Part shown: in pieces, positions 24,370 through 33,097 of the stretch
How positions within the stretch are numbered: the stretch's first letter is position 1
How the letters are laid out: each line of letters opens with the position of its first letter
NCBI GenBank assembly: GCA_021372895.1
Contig: JAJFTP010000003.1
Span: 1 to 37,569, forward strand
Length of the DNA: 37,569 nucleotides
From: Synergistaceae bacterium
GTDB lineage: Bacteria > Synergistota > Synergistia > Synergistales > Synergistaceae
Reading direction: 5' to 3'
Made by a program: the position numbers and the translations under genes
Notes under the pieces: model-generated
Told to the model about the DNA's origin: nothing
Database searches by the model: none
What the model saw: the letters and a program-made list of their open reading frames with translations, nothing else

Positions 24370-25734
24370 TTAAATTTCTTCCACATAATTTCCATTGTCA
24401 AGGTAATTGCCGTCAAAACATGCCGTGCATAGTTCGCTCCGGGGCAGCCCTATAGCTTCCGCAAGCTCGTCGCAAGTCAGATATTCCAGGGAATCCGCGC
24501 CTATCTTCCTGCAGAGCGACGGTATATCCATCAGCGCCGCGGCAAGCTCGTCTGAGCTTGGTGTGTCTATGCCGTAATAGCATGGGAAGCATACAGGCGG
24601 CGATGCGATGCGCATGTGTACTTTCCCGGCTCCGCTGTCGCGTATCATTGAAACGATACGCCCTGCTGTCGTGCCGCGGACAAGTGAATCGTCAACTATA
24701 ACTGCCTCCCGGTCCCTGAAAATTTCAGGCTGGGGGTTCAGCTTGATCTTTACGCCCGCCTCGCGGACGCGCTGTGTCGGCTGGATGAATGTCCTGCCGA
24801 CGTATCGGTTCCTTACGACGCCAGACTCAAAGGGTATGCCTGAGCTCTCGGCGAACCCCAGAGCCGAGATGGTTCCGCTGTCAGGCATCCCGGCGACTAT
24901 GGCATTTTCAGGGTTGCATGATTTTGCAAGCTTGTTCCCCAGCGCCTTGCGTACCCGGTAAACCGAGCGGCCGTCAATTACGCTGTCCGGACGCGCAAAA
25001 TATACATATTCAAATGAACAGTGGCAGTGGCGCTGTGTCTCGACCGGAAGCCTGCGTGAGATCATGCCGCGTTTGTCGATGATGAGGATCTCTCCGGGGG
25101 CGACGTCCCGGATCATCTTTGCTCCTAGTATGTCGAGCGAACATGATTCTGACGCGACGTATATCGTGTCGTCGCGCTGCCCTATCACCAGCGGACGAAA
25201 TCCCCATGGGTCCCGCGCTGCGATAAGGGATCCGTCGAAGAGCACGGCAAGGCTGTATGCGCCCTGTATCTTCATGAGGGCTGTCTCAAGCGCCTCAAGA
25301 GGGACAACTCCGGGCTGGTGAGCCATAAGCTGGAGTATTGTTTCAGTGTCGCACGACGTATGGAATATGGCGCCCCTGTCCTCAAGATAGCCGGTGAGCC
25401 CCTTGGCATTGGTAAGGTTCCCGTTGTGTGCTATAGCCACAGGCCCCTGTGCATAGTTCGCACCGAGAGGCTGGCAGTTTTCCGGCCTTGTGCCTCCCGC
25501 AGTGGCATATCTGACATGTCCGATGGCCGTGTGCGCATCTGCCGCCGCCAGGTCGCTCTGGTCCAGCGCCTCATGTACAAGCCCCAGCCCCTTTTTGATG
25601 TGCACGGTCCCGCCCGAGATCCACGCGACGCCTGCAGAGAGCTGACCCCTGTGCTGGAGAGCGCAAAGGCCGAGGTATATGTCCTCAAGGACAGGGCTGC
25701 CGCTCATACTGAAAGCTCCGAAGACGCCGCACAT
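24370..25734 (-). CDS. purF: Amidophosphoribosyltransferase (active-site residues intact)
   Basis: Commits PRPP to purine synthesis by making phosphoribosylamine from glutamine. The 454-residue protein starts MCGVFG, so Cys2 becomes the N-terminal nucleophile after Met removal and no propeptide is needed. Glutaminase residues Arg75, Asn104-Gly105 (HNGNLTN) and Asp129 are present. The PRPP loop is VIVDDSLVRGTT (345-356), followed by FIQPTQRVRE at 317-326 in the fold. Cys239, Cys385, Cys436 and Cys439 match the B. subtilis-type [4Fe-4S] ligands, predicting oxygen sensitivity. It begins 2 nt after purL. Confidence 0.96.
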   Translation of the reverse strand: MCGVFGAFSMSGSPVLEDIYLGLCALQHRGQLSAGVAWISGGTVHIKKGLGLVHEALDQSDLAAADAHTAIGHVRYATAGGTRPENCQPLGANYAQGPVAIAHNGNLTNAKGLTGYLEDRGAIFHTSCDTETILQLMAHQPGVVPLEALETALMKIQGAYSLAVLFDGSLIAARDPWGFRPLVIGQRDDTIYVASESCSLDILGAKMIRDVAPGEILIIDKRGMISRRLPVETQRHCHCSFEYVYFARPDSVIDGRSVYRVRKALGNKLAKSCNPENAIVAGMPDSGTISALGFAESSGIPFESGVVRNRYVGRTFIQPTQRVREAGVKIKLNPQPEIFRDREAVIVDDSLVRGTTAGRIVSMIRDSGAGKVHMRIASPPVCFPCYYGIDTPSSDELAAALMDIPSLCRKIGADSLEYLTCDELAEAIGLPRSELCTACFDGNYLDNGNYVEEI

Positions 25735-25736
25735 GC

Positions 25737-27887
25737 CTATATGCCCTCGAAGAACGCGGTCTTGAGCCGCTCCAGAGGAAGTTCAAACGATCCGTTCCAT
25801 ACAAAGCTTGTTCCGCCGGCCGTACCTATGCGGCGGAAGCGGAAACCGGCCCATATATTTTCAAATTCCGATATTTTTTCCTGTGGCACCGCATAAATCG
25901 CCCGGGCCCCGCCCTCGGAGAACAAGAGCGCTTCAAGCGATGATTCCGGCTCGATCGTGATGTCCATGCCAATATCCGAAGAGATAGCCTCTCCTGCAAG
26001 TGCAAGGGCAAGTCCGCCGCCTGCAAGGATCCGCCCTGAGCCGGCAGCGCCCGCATGTGCCGTTTTGACGGCGCGTTCGCGGAAGGCTCTTTCTTTTGCG
26101 CAGTCCGGCGCCACTGTTTTCCCAAGAGGCCTGTCGTTTTTCATCTCCTGGTATCGTGTTGCGCCAAGGGAACCATCCGTGTCGCCGACAAAATAGATCT
26201 TATCCCCGGGTCTTACTCTGCCGGAAGTCAAAAGCTGATCTCTGTCCGTCAGAAGTCCCGCCGTCACGACCAGTGGGGTCGGGCAGATGCGTCCATTCGC
26301 GGTCTCGTTGTAGAGGCTGACGTTGCCGGATACGACAGGGCAGTCAAGCTCGCGGCAAACGTGGGCGAGCCCCTTGACGCACTGCTCAAGCTCGTAAAAT
26401 TTCTCCGGCACCTCCGGAGATGCGAAGTTAAGGCAGTTTGTCATGCCGAGGATATCCGCACCTGAGAGCCAGAGCCAGCGCAGCGAGCGTGCCATGGTCT
26501 CGGCAGCGCCGGAGTAAGGATCTGTCCAGCACTTCCACGGTTCGGCCTCCATAGTGAGCAGGCATGCGCGTCTTGTCCCGGGGACCTCAACCATCGCAAC
26601 GGGGCTGCCTGGGCCGGCTATCGTGTGCAGCTGGACCATCGAATCGTACTGTTCCCATATGACGTGTTTGCTCCGTCCGTTATGGCAGCCGATGAGCGAC
26701 AGAAGATCAGATGCCGGATCGTCTGACCTGAGTGTCGCAATATCCAGTTTTTGGCGCTCATCCATGTCCGCGGGTATCGCTGAAGGCCATGAGATCTCCG
26801 GGGTGTCTCCAAGAATGCCCACAGGAAGCTCGGCAATCAGTTCATCGCCGTTATAAACTTTGTACAAGCGGTTGTCTGTCATAGTGCCGATCACTGCGCA
26901 GTCAAGCCCGTAGTGTTTTGCAGTTGCAAATACATCGTCCAGTTTTTCGTTCTCGACTATGAGAAGCATACGTTCCTGGGACTCGGAGAGGAATATCTCC
27001 CAAGGCTGCATGCCCTGTTCGCGAAGCGGTATTTTCTGCACCTGTATGTCTATTCCGCAGCCGCTTTTGTGGGCGATCTCGCTTGACGAAGAGAGTATGC
27101 CTGCGGCTCCCATGTCCTGCATGGAAGCTATAAGGCATCTGTCAAGAAGGTCCAGGCAGCACTCTATCAGCAGTTTTTCCTCAAACGGATCACCTATCTG
27201 GATCTGGGGTCGGCTTGCACGCGAGTCTTCATCAAGCTCGCGCGATGCGAAGGAAGCTCCGGCTATGCCGTCACGTCCTGTCTTTGAGCCGAGCAGGACT
27301 GCGAGATCGCCGGCTTTTGCGGTCTTTGAGCTCGCCATCCTATCCAGACGGACAAATCCGGCACTGAACGCGTTGACGAGAGGGTTGTCGTTGTAGCAGG
27401 GTGAGTAGAAGGTCTTGCCCCCGACTACCGGAACGCCTACCGCGTTTCCGTAAGAGCCTATGCCTTCGACGATGCCCTTAGCGAGATTCTGTGTCTTTTG
27501 AAGCTCCGGATCCCCGAAAAAAAGACCGTCCATAGATACCGAAGGACGGGCCCCCATTGCTATTATGTCCCTTATTATGCCGCCGACTCCGGTTGCTGCG
27601 CCCTGAAACGGGGCTACCGCGGAAGGATGGTTGTGGCTCTCAACCTTGAACGCGAACCCCCAGCCTTCTCCCATATTGACCACGCCGGCATTTTCTCCCT
27701 GTCCCTGCAGGACATGCCTGCCTTTTGAGGGGAAGGTCCTGAGCAGGGGCCGCGTCGATTTATAGCTGCAGTGTTCGGACCACATTACGCCTATGAGGCT
27801 GAGCTCAAGGTCGTTCGGTCCCCGTCCCAGGATCTCTTTAACGCGCCCGTATTCGGTCTCGGAGAGGCCTGCTTCGCGGAAATCCAT
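25737..27887 (-). CDS. purL: Phosphoribosylformylglycinamidine synthase, large subunit
   Basis: ATP-dependent amidation of FGAR, working with PurQ (glutaminase) and PurS. The small-type protein of 716 residues has WSEHCSYKST (36-45), the catalytic ESHNHPSAV (83-91) and GAATGVGGIIRDI, plus GGKTFYSPCYNDNPLVNA in the first half. ATG 27887 shares a base with the purQ stop (TGATG) and has AAGAGGTG 8 nt upstream; the longer frame to 28025 is unsupported and runs inside purQ. Confidence 0.97.
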   Translation of the reverse strand: MDFREAGLSETEYGRVKEILGRGPNDLELSLIGVMWSEHCSYKSTRPLLRTFPSKGRHVLQGQGENAGVVNMGEGWGFAFKVESHNHPSAVAPFQGAATGVGGIIRDIIAMGARPSVSMDGLFFGDPELQKTQNLAKGIVEGIGSYGNAVGVPVVGGKTFYSPCYNDNPLVNAFSAGFVRLDRMASSKTAKAGDLAVLLGSKTGRDGIAGASFASRELDEDSRASRPQIQIGDPFEEKLLIECCLDLLDRCLIASMQDMGAAGILSSSSEIAHKSGCGIDIQVQKIPLREQGMQPWEIFLSESQERMLLIVENEKLDDVFATAKHYGLDCAVIGTMTDNRLYKVYNGDELIAELPVGILGDTPEISWPSAIPADMDERQKLDIATLRSDDPASDLLSLIGCHNGRSKHVIWEQYDSMVQLHTIAGPGSPVAMVEVPGTRRACLLTMEAEPWKCWTDPYSGAAETMARSLRWLWLSGADILGMTNCLNFASPEVPEKFYELEQCVKGLAHVCRELDCPVVSGNVSLYNETANGRICPTPLVVTAGLLTDRDQLLTSGRVRPGDKIYFVGDTDGSLGATRYQEMKNDRPLGKTVAPDCAKERAFRERAVKTAHAGAAGSGRILAGGGLALALAGEAISSDIGMDITIEPESSLEALLFSEGGARAIYAVPQEKISEFENIWAGFRFRRIGTAGGTSFVWNGSFELPLERLKTAFFEGI

Positions 27888-28600
27888 CAGAAAGCACCTC
27901 TTCCTGCAAATGTTTTTGCTATTGAATCCCAGAACATGACGCCGTCCGTGCCCCCGTTGAGATGCGCTATGGTCGCGCGCTCCGGATGCGGCATGAGTCC
28001 GAGTATGTTGCCGCGTCTGCCGCATATCCCCGCTATGCCGTTAAGCGCGCCGTTAGGCGCATATTCTTCTCCGGCTTTGCCGGTTTTCGGGTCTGCATAT
28101 CTGAATATGACCTGTCCCGCATCCTCAAGTTCCTTAAGATCCTTCGGAGGCAGAAAATACAGTCCCTCATGGTGCGCTATCGGAAACTGGACTATGTCTC
28201 CGGTCTTAAACCCGGAAGTGAACATGTTGTCCGTGCGCTCAACGCGGATGTGGCACTTACGGCAGATAAAGCTAAGGGATGAATTTGGGAGCAGTACTCC
28301 CGGAAGCATTTTCGCCTCTGTAAGCACCTGAAAGCCGTTGCAGATCCCGAGGACAAGTTTCCCCTGATCGGCATGCCTGCGTACGGCCTCTATTATTGGG
28401 GATCGGGCGGCCATTGCGCCTGAGCGGAGATAGTCGCCGTAAGAAAATCCTCCCGGAAGGACCACAAGGTCCGGCTCGGTCGAAAAAGACTTTTCCTCAT
28501 GCCATGTCATTTCAACGGCCGACTTAAGTGTCTCGGATATTGCCCGCTGAACGTCCCTGTCGCAGTTGCTGCCTGGGAAAACGACGACCGCCGTGTTCAT
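27887..28600 (-). CDS. purQ: Phosphoribosylformylglycinamidine synthase, glutaminase subunit
   Basis: Class I glutamine amidotransferase that feeds ammonia to PurL. The 237-residue protein has nucleophile Cys87 in LGICNGFQ, and His205 and Glu207 in MPHPERA complete the triad. VFPGSNCDRD at the N terminus is the PurQ signature. ATGA overlaps the purS stop, and purL starts at its own stop, so the three subunits are made together. Confidence 0.97.
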   Translation of the reverse strand: MNTAVVVFPGSNCDRDVQRAISETLKSAVEMTWHEEKSFSTEPDLVVLPGGFSYGDYLRSGAMAARSPIIEAVRRHADQGKLVLGICNGFQVLTEAKMLPGVLLPNSSLSFICRKCHIRVERTDNMFTSGFKTGDIVQFPIAHHEGLYFLPPKDLKELEDAGQVIFRYADPKTGKAGEEYAPNGALNGIAGICGRRGNILGLMPHPERATIAHLNGGTDGVMFWDSIAKTFAGRGAF

Positions 28601-28854
28601 TTCACGGCTTCCTTGACTGATATCTTAAAGGACTCGATCAGGTCGTTGACCAGAAGGTCGCCGCACATGGAGCAGAGCGATTTTTCTGCAGTTTCTGCGT
28701 CAGGGGAATCAAGTTCCATCGTTACGATACGTCCTACACGTACCTTGTCTATACCTTTGTATCCGAGGTTTATCAGAGTTTTCTCTACGGCTTTGCCCTG
28801 TGTGTCAAGAACTCCTTCGCGCGGAGTAATAACAACTTCTGCGTGAAAAATCAT
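28597..28854 (-). CDS. purS: Phosphoribosylformylglycinamidine synthase, PurS subunit
   Basis: First gene of the operon. The 85-residue protein has the PurS fold pattern: VVITPREGVLDTQG, then VRVGRIVTMEL and a C-terminal LVNDLIESFKISV. It bridges PurL and PurQ in the FGAM synthetase complex. AAGGAGG lies 8 nt before ATG. Confidence 0.95.
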   Translation of the reverse strand: MIFHAEVVITPREGVLDTQGKAVEKTLINLGYKGIDKVRVGRIVTMELDSPDAETAEKSLCSMCGDLLVNDLIESFKISVKEAVK

Positions 28855-28913
28855 ACAGTTGGCCTCCTTGGGTGGTTTGTAGTTTGTAGGTAATTGTTCA
28901 CTTAGGTGTTTAT

Positions 28914-28942
28914 AATATAACGCTGATAAAAATAAATGTCAA
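28914..28942 (-). promoter_or_regulatory. Predicted sigma-70 promoter of the purine operon
   Basis: Minus-strand TTGACA (28937-28942) and TATATT (28914-28919) are 17 nt apart. The leader to purS is about 55 nt, too short for a purine riboswitch plus expression platform, and I see no such aptamer. No clear palindromic PurR-type operator is evident. Confidence 0.75.
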
Positions 28943-29005
28943 TAAAATCTTTGTGCCAAAAAGACTAAAAAAAGCGGTTTTACTAACGATAATAACGCAT
29001 AATAA

Positions 29006-29035
29006 TTGACATCCAGTATAGCATTTTACTATAAT
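29006..29035 (+). promoter_or_regulatory. Full-consensus sigma-70 promoter of the liv operon
   Basis: TTGACA (29006-29011) and TATAAT (29030-29035) are 18 nt apart. Both hexamers match consensus exactly. It lies ~110 nt before livJ and is divergent from the purine promoter, with about 63 nt between the -35 boxes. Confidence 0.8.
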
Positions 29036-29149
29036 ACAACGTACGCAGATCATCATAGACAGCGGATGGGGCACGCAGGATCCAGGGATGAGAGAAATGT
29101 GGTCTTTGACGTAGTCCTGTCCATAAAACTCAAAGGGGGCAGATATGTT

Positions 29150-30418
29150 ATGAAAGGTAGCAGGCGTCTTGTTATTTTAATTATGTTGGTTGTCTGTGTG
29201 ACGATGATGGCAGGCTCTTCTGCATTTGCCGCAGCCAAGGTCATCAAGATAGGGGCTCTGTTCCCTCTCACCGGCCCTGCTGCCGTATCAGGGCAGAACT
29301 GCGTGAACGCAGTACTCGCGGCAGCCGATCTTATCAACAAGAAGAATGCCGATATCGATTTACCGCTTGCAGCACAGGAAGGGATCCTCGGCGGCTATAA
29401 GATCGAGATCGTGCAGGCCGATCACCAGGGCAAGCCTGATGTAGCCAAGTCAGAAGCTGAGCGTCTCTATAATCAGGAGAAGGTCTTTGCGATAATCGGA
29501 TGCTACAACAGCTCAGCGACAAAACCTGCAAGCGCAGTTGCAGAGCGTGCAAAGAAGATCTTCATGTGCGGTTGCTCAAGCTCTGCGGCACTGACCGAGA
29601 GAGGATATAATTACTTCTTCCGTCATGCTCCTACCGACGCGATCGAGTCCAATGAGTTTGTTGACTACATCGCATATCTTAACAAAGAAAAGAATGCCGG
29701 TATAAAGACTCTCGGGCTTATCTACGAGAACACCGAATTTGGCAAGCACGCTGCCGACGAGGCACGCAAAGCTGCAAAGAGGACAGGGCTCGACATCGTC
29801 GCGGACGTTCCGTTCAACAACGGAGCAACGAACCTCAACAGCGAAGTACAGGCACTGAAGGCGAAGAACCCGGATGCAGTATTCGGAGCTGCTCTCGGCG
29901 GAGACTATTCGCTCTGGGTCCGCACGATGAAACAGGTAAACTGGCTTCCGAAAATTGCCATCAATTACTGCACCGGCTACCAGAACCCCGCTGTCCAGAA
30001 GGAGCTTGGACATGATGGAGACTTCTTTATGGGCGGCATGGGATACTCGCCGGAACTTGCCAAGAAGTTTATGGCTGAAGCGATGAAGGTCGAAAAAAGA
30101 TACTATACACCGAGAAGCAACCAGCCGTTTGACAGTGATTCGATCCAGGAGGGTATAATGCTCCATGTCCTGGCACAGGCTATAGAGAAGGCCGGTTCGC
30201 TGGACACCGAAAAGGTAGTTAAAATCCTACGGACAGAAGAATTCCCATGCGGCATGGCTCTGAGCGGAACAGTCAAGTTTGCGCCGGGCGGGCAGAACAT
30301 CAAAACACTGAGCGTTATAACTCAGATCAAGGACCAAAAGTACGGCACGGTTTTCCCGCTTAAGTATAAGGATACTGAACCTGTATTCCCGATGGTTCCG
30401 TGGGGTAAACGCAACTGA
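29150..30418 (+). CDS. livJ: Branched-chain amino-acid-type ABC transporter substrate-binding protein
   Basis: Periplasmic binding protein of the type I receptor family. The 422-residue precursor begins MKGSRRLVIL; its hydrophobic core ends at the cleavage site AFA-AAK (~residue 27), and no lipobox is seen. The mature start KVIKIGALFPLTG is typical of LivJ-like proteins, followed by an AASNK-like dimer segment and FIIGCYNSSAT. I start at ATG 29150 (GGGGG at 10 nt); an open frame back to 29006 overlaps the promoter. Ligand is likely an amino acid, not determined. The downstream terminator would let livJ be expressed above the permease genes. Confidence 0.9.
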   Translation: MKGSRRLVILIMLVVCVTMMAGSSAFAAAKVIKIGALFPLTGPAAVSGQNCVNAVLAAADLINKKNADIDLPLAAQEGILGGYKIEIVQADHQGKPDVAKSEAERLYNQEKVFAIIGCYNSSATKPASAVAERAKKIFMCGCSSSAALTERGYNYFFRHAPTDAIESNEFVDYIAYLNKEKNAGIKTLGLIYENTEFGKHAADEARKAAKRTGLDIVADVPFNNGATNLNSEVQALKAKNPDAVFGAALGGDYSLWVRTMKQVNWLPKIAINYCTGYQNPAVQKELGHDGDFFMGGMGYSPELAKKFMAEAMKVEKRYYTPRSNQPFDSDSIQEGIMLHVLAQAIEKAGSLDTEKVVKILRTEEFPCGMALSGTVKFAPGGQNIKTLSVITQIKDQKYGTVFPLKYKDTEPVFPMVPWGKRN

Positions 30419-30447
30419 TCATCCTTTACAGCTGAATAAACAGCATG

Positions 30448-30480
30448 AGGCGGGGCATCTTGTCTGCCCCGCCTTTTTTA
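30448..30480 (+). terminator. Intergenic terminator between livJ and livH
   Basis: AGGCGGGGCA (30448-30457) and TGCCCCGCCT (30465-30474) form a perfect 10-bp stem with a 7-nt loop, followed by six Ts. Partial read-through would give far more binding protein than permease. Confidence 0.88.
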
Positions 30481-30492
30481 GGGGGGGTTCTC

Positions 30493-31353
30493 GTGAGTAA
30501 TTTTCTACAGGTCCTGATCGACGGCATACTGAGCGGGCTGCTCTATGCTCTGGTTGCAGTAGGTCTGAGTCTTATATGGGGCGTCATGGACGTCATCAAT
30601 TTTGCACACGGTGAGTTTCTGATGGTGGCTATGTACATCTGCTACTGGATGGGGTTCATTCTGGGCATTGACCCGCTTTTTTCTTGGATCGCATCTGGAA
30701 TATTTCTCTTTCTGCTGGGCTGTGTCACTTATAAGGTAATCATTAAAAACAGCCTCGGCAAAGCCGCTATGGCGCCGCTGCTTGCCACATTCGGCCTTTC
30801 CATGTTTCTTAAGAATTTCTGTATGAACCGCTTTACACCTAACTTCCGGCTTCTCTCAGGCACCATTATGGAGGGAAAGACGTTTAATGTCGGAGGGGCT
30901 ATTATCTCAGTCCCTCAGTTTGTCACAGCTATCTTTGCACTTGTCGTCATTATCCTGGTCTACTGGCTGGTGAAGAAGACCCGTCTGGGCTGGGCGATAC
31001 AGGCGACGGCGATGGACAAGGAAGCCGCTGAGCTGATGGGCATCGATACCGAAAATATTTATCTTCTCATATTCGGACTGGGAGGAGCATGTGTTGGCAT
31101 AGCGGGCGGACTTATGACTTCATACCTGGCGGTGCATCCGGAAGTGGGCAGCCTGTTCAGCCTTATATCGTTCGTTGTCGTTGCGCTCGGTGGGTTCGGC
31201 AGCATCCCCGGCGCGCTCTTCGCCGCCCTTCTTATCGGCCTTGTTGAGTCTTTCGCTGGTTTCTACATAGCCGCTGTCGTAAAATATGTCGCAGTCTTTG
31301 CAATATACCTTATCGTAATTCTTGTCAGGCCTAAAGGGCTCTTCGGGTGGTGA
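30493..31353 (+). CDS. livH: Branched-chain amino-acid-type ABC transporter permease LivH
   Basis: Inner-membrane permease of about 286 residues with eight or so membrane spans. The LivH signature GVMDVINFAHGEFLM is near residue 34, and the cytoplasmic coupling segment TAMDKEAAELMGID is in the second half. GTG 30493 has a GGGGGG ribosome-binding site; an upstream ATG at 30445 falls inside the terminator and is rejected. Its stop overlaps alternative starts of livM. Works with LivM, LivG and LivF. Confidence 0.92.
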   Translation: MSNFLQVLIDGILSGLLYALVAVGLSLIWGVMDVINFAHGEFLMVAMYICYWMGFILGIDPLFSWIASGIFLFLLGCVTYKVIIKNSLGKAAMAPLLATFGLSMFLKNFCMNRFTPNFRLLSGTIMEGKTFNVGGAIISVPQFVTAIFALVVIILVYWLVKKTRLGWAIQATAMDKEAAELMGIDTENIYLLIFGLGGACVGIAGGLMTSYLAVHPEVGSLFSLISFVVVALGGFGSIPGALFAALLIGLVESFAGFYIAAVVKYVAVFAIYLIVILVRPKGLFGW

Positions 31354-31358
31354 CGGCC

Positions 31359-32348
31359 ATGGGAAAATATAAAGGAGACAAACTTTGGTACGGTTTTCTC
31401 ATAATAGCAGTCATCCTTCCGTTCATCCCCGGAGTCATCGGCGGTTCGTTTTTCGGACATGTCGCCGCGATGGTACTGCTCTATGCCGCGATGGCACAGT
31501 CGTGGAACATAATCAGCGGATACTGCGGACAGGTTTCGTTCGGGCACTCCGTGTTCTTCGGTATAGGGGCTTACGGAGCTGCGCTTGCTGTAGTGAACTA
31601 CCACACGCTCCCGTGGTACGGGGCTCCCCTCGGGATGTTGGCCGCAGCCCTGGTATCCGTAATTATCAGCTATCCATGTTTCAGACTGAAAGGGCACTAT
31701 TTTGCTATAGCTACATTTGCTATAGTTGAGATATTTAACCGGCTCTTCATGATATGGGACAGGGTCGGCGGCGCCCTGGGTTTGGACTATCCGATACTTC
31801 CTGACGGATGGATAAACTTTTCGTGGTCTGATACAAAAAACGGCTACTATCTTGGCGCCCTTGCGATATTCACACTTGTCTTCGGAATAGTCCGCTGGAT
31901 CGAGCATAACCGCATGGGCTACTATCTGCGTGCGGTCAGGGAAGGCCAGGAAACGGCGGAATCGCTTGGCGTAAACAGCACTATGGTCAAGCTCTCGGCA
32001 ATGGCGCTCTCAGCGGCTCTCGCCGGGCTCTGCGGCGCCTTTTTCGCACAGTACAACTACCGCGTCGATCCCCCTATGGTAATGTCTCTGGATATGTCGA
32101 TGAAATTTGTGCTCATCACCATACTTGGCGGAGTCGGTACTTTCTGGGGCCCGTTCCTGGGCGCGCTTGTGCTGATACCGCTGCAGGAGTACACGCGGGC
32201 ATATCTCGCATATCTGGGCGCCGGTGTCGACCTTATAATATTCGGGCTTATCATAATTATCGTAATGATCAGGCAGCCGCTTGGGATAATGGGAGTTATC
32301 AGATACTGCATCAGAGATAAGCGGGATGAAAAGGAGGGTGACGCGTAA
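31359..32348 (+). CDS. livM: Branched-chain amino-acid-type ABC transporter permease LivM
   Basis: Second permease subunit, about 329 residues. It shows the LivM pattern: YCGQVSFGHSVFFGIGAY near residue 55, a PCFRLKGHYFAIATFA segment, and the coupling region AVREGQETAESLGVNS. I choose ATG 31359 with GGTGGTGA upstream; GTG codons at 31347 and 31350 overlapping the livH stop are alternatives. Its TAA shares a base with the livG start. Confidence 0.92.
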   Translation: MGKYKGDKLWYGFLIIAVILPFIPGVIGGSFFGHVAAMVLLYAAMAQSWNIISGYCGQVSFGHSVFFGIGAYGAALAVVNYHTLPWYGAPLGMLAAALVSVIISYPCFRLKGHYFAIATFAIVEIFNRLFMIWDRVGGALGLDYPILPDGWINFSWSDTKNGYYLGALAIFTLVFGIVRWIEHNRMGYYLRAVREGQETAESLGVNSTMVKLSAMALSAALAGLCGAFFAQYNYRVDPPMVMSLDMSMKFVLITILGGVGTFWGPFLGALVLIPLQEYTRAYLAYLGAGVDLIIFGLIIIIVMIRQPLGIMGVIRYCIRDKRDEKEGDA

Positions 32349-33097
32349 TGGCACTGCTTGAAGTCAGAAATCTGACGATGAAATTCGGCTCTCTTCTTGC
32401 CAACAGCGATGTCTCCTTCGATGTCGGACCGGGAACGATAGTTGGGCTCATAGGTCCCAACGGCGCCGGCAAAACGACCCTTTTCAACTGTGTCGCAGGG
32501 CTCTACAAACCATCCGGGGGCACGGTGACATTTGACGGGAAAGATATCACCGGCTTTCCTGCATGGAAGATCGCGCGGCTTGGAATGGCGAGGACTTTTC
32601 AGGTTGTCCGTCCGCTTAAGGAAATGACAGTGTTCGAGAACATCCTTGTCGGAGCATATATGCGCCACAAGGATACAGCCAAAGCAAACGAGGTCGCCGA
32701 GCGCTGCATGTCCCTCTGTTTTCTTGAAGAGATGAGAGACAAGCTCGCAGGGGGGATGACAATAGGAAACAAGAAAAGACTTGAAGTTGCCAGATCTCTT
32801 GCCACGGAGCCCAAACTTCTTCTCCTTGACGAGTCCGTCGCAGGACTTACGTCCACAGAGGTAAAAGAGATGGTGGATGTTATCTTGCGGCTGAAGAAAG
32901 ATGGCATAACTATCCTGATGGTGGAACACATCATGGAGGCGATCATGCCTATTGCGGATAAGATCGTTGTGCTGAACAGCGGAAGGAAAATTGCCGAGGA
33001 TACTCCGCAGGCAGTTATAAATGACCCGTTCGTCATCACGGCTTACTTTGGCGAGAAATATGCCAGAAGGCTCAGAGCGGCAAAGGAGGGACAGTGA
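32348..33097 (+). CDS. livG: ABC transporter ATP-binding protein LivG
   Basis: ATPase subunit of 249 residues. Walker A is GPNGAGKTT (36-44). The Q-loop follows in ARTFQVVRP, and Walker B is LLLLDES, with Glu retained and Ser after it. The ABC signature is replaced by a MTIGNKKRLEVAR segment, as in one LivG subgroup where the partner LivF supplies the better-conserved site. GGAGGGTGA precedes ATG by 6 nt, and TAATG links it to livM. Confidence 0.93.
   Translation: MALLEVRNLTMKFGSLLANSDVSFDVGPGTIVGLIGPNGAGKTTLFNCVAGLYKPSGGTVTFDGKDITGFPAWKIARLGMARTFQVVRPLKEMTVFENILVGAYMRHKDTAKANEVAERCMSLCFLEEMRDKLAGGMTIGNKKRLEVARSLATEPKLLLLDESVAGLTSTEVKEMVDVILRLKKDGITILMVEHIMEAIMPIADKIVVLNSGRKIAEDTPQAVINDPFVITAYFGEKYARRLRAAKEGQ

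Noticed and set aside
27888-28025. Extended PurL N terminus
   Set aside because: Arg/His-rich sequence translated from purQ in another frame; the normal PurL start coincides with the purQ stop and a ribosome-binding site.
28855-28913. Purine riboswitch in the pur operon leader
   Set aside because: The leader is only ~55 nt from the predicted start, and I see no aptamer-like three-stem arrangement or terminator.
29006-29149. 48-residue N-terminal extension of LivJ
   Set aside because: It would begin in the -35 box of the promoter, and the signal peptide starts at 29150.
30445-30492. livH starting at ATG 30445
   Set aside because: That extension is encoded by the terminator stem and T-run; a GTG with a good ribosome-binding site follows.
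32760-32860. Degenerate ABC signature in LivG as sign of inactivation
   Set aside because: Walker A, Q-loop and the Walker B Glu are intact, and this signature form is recalled from other LivG proteins of the family.
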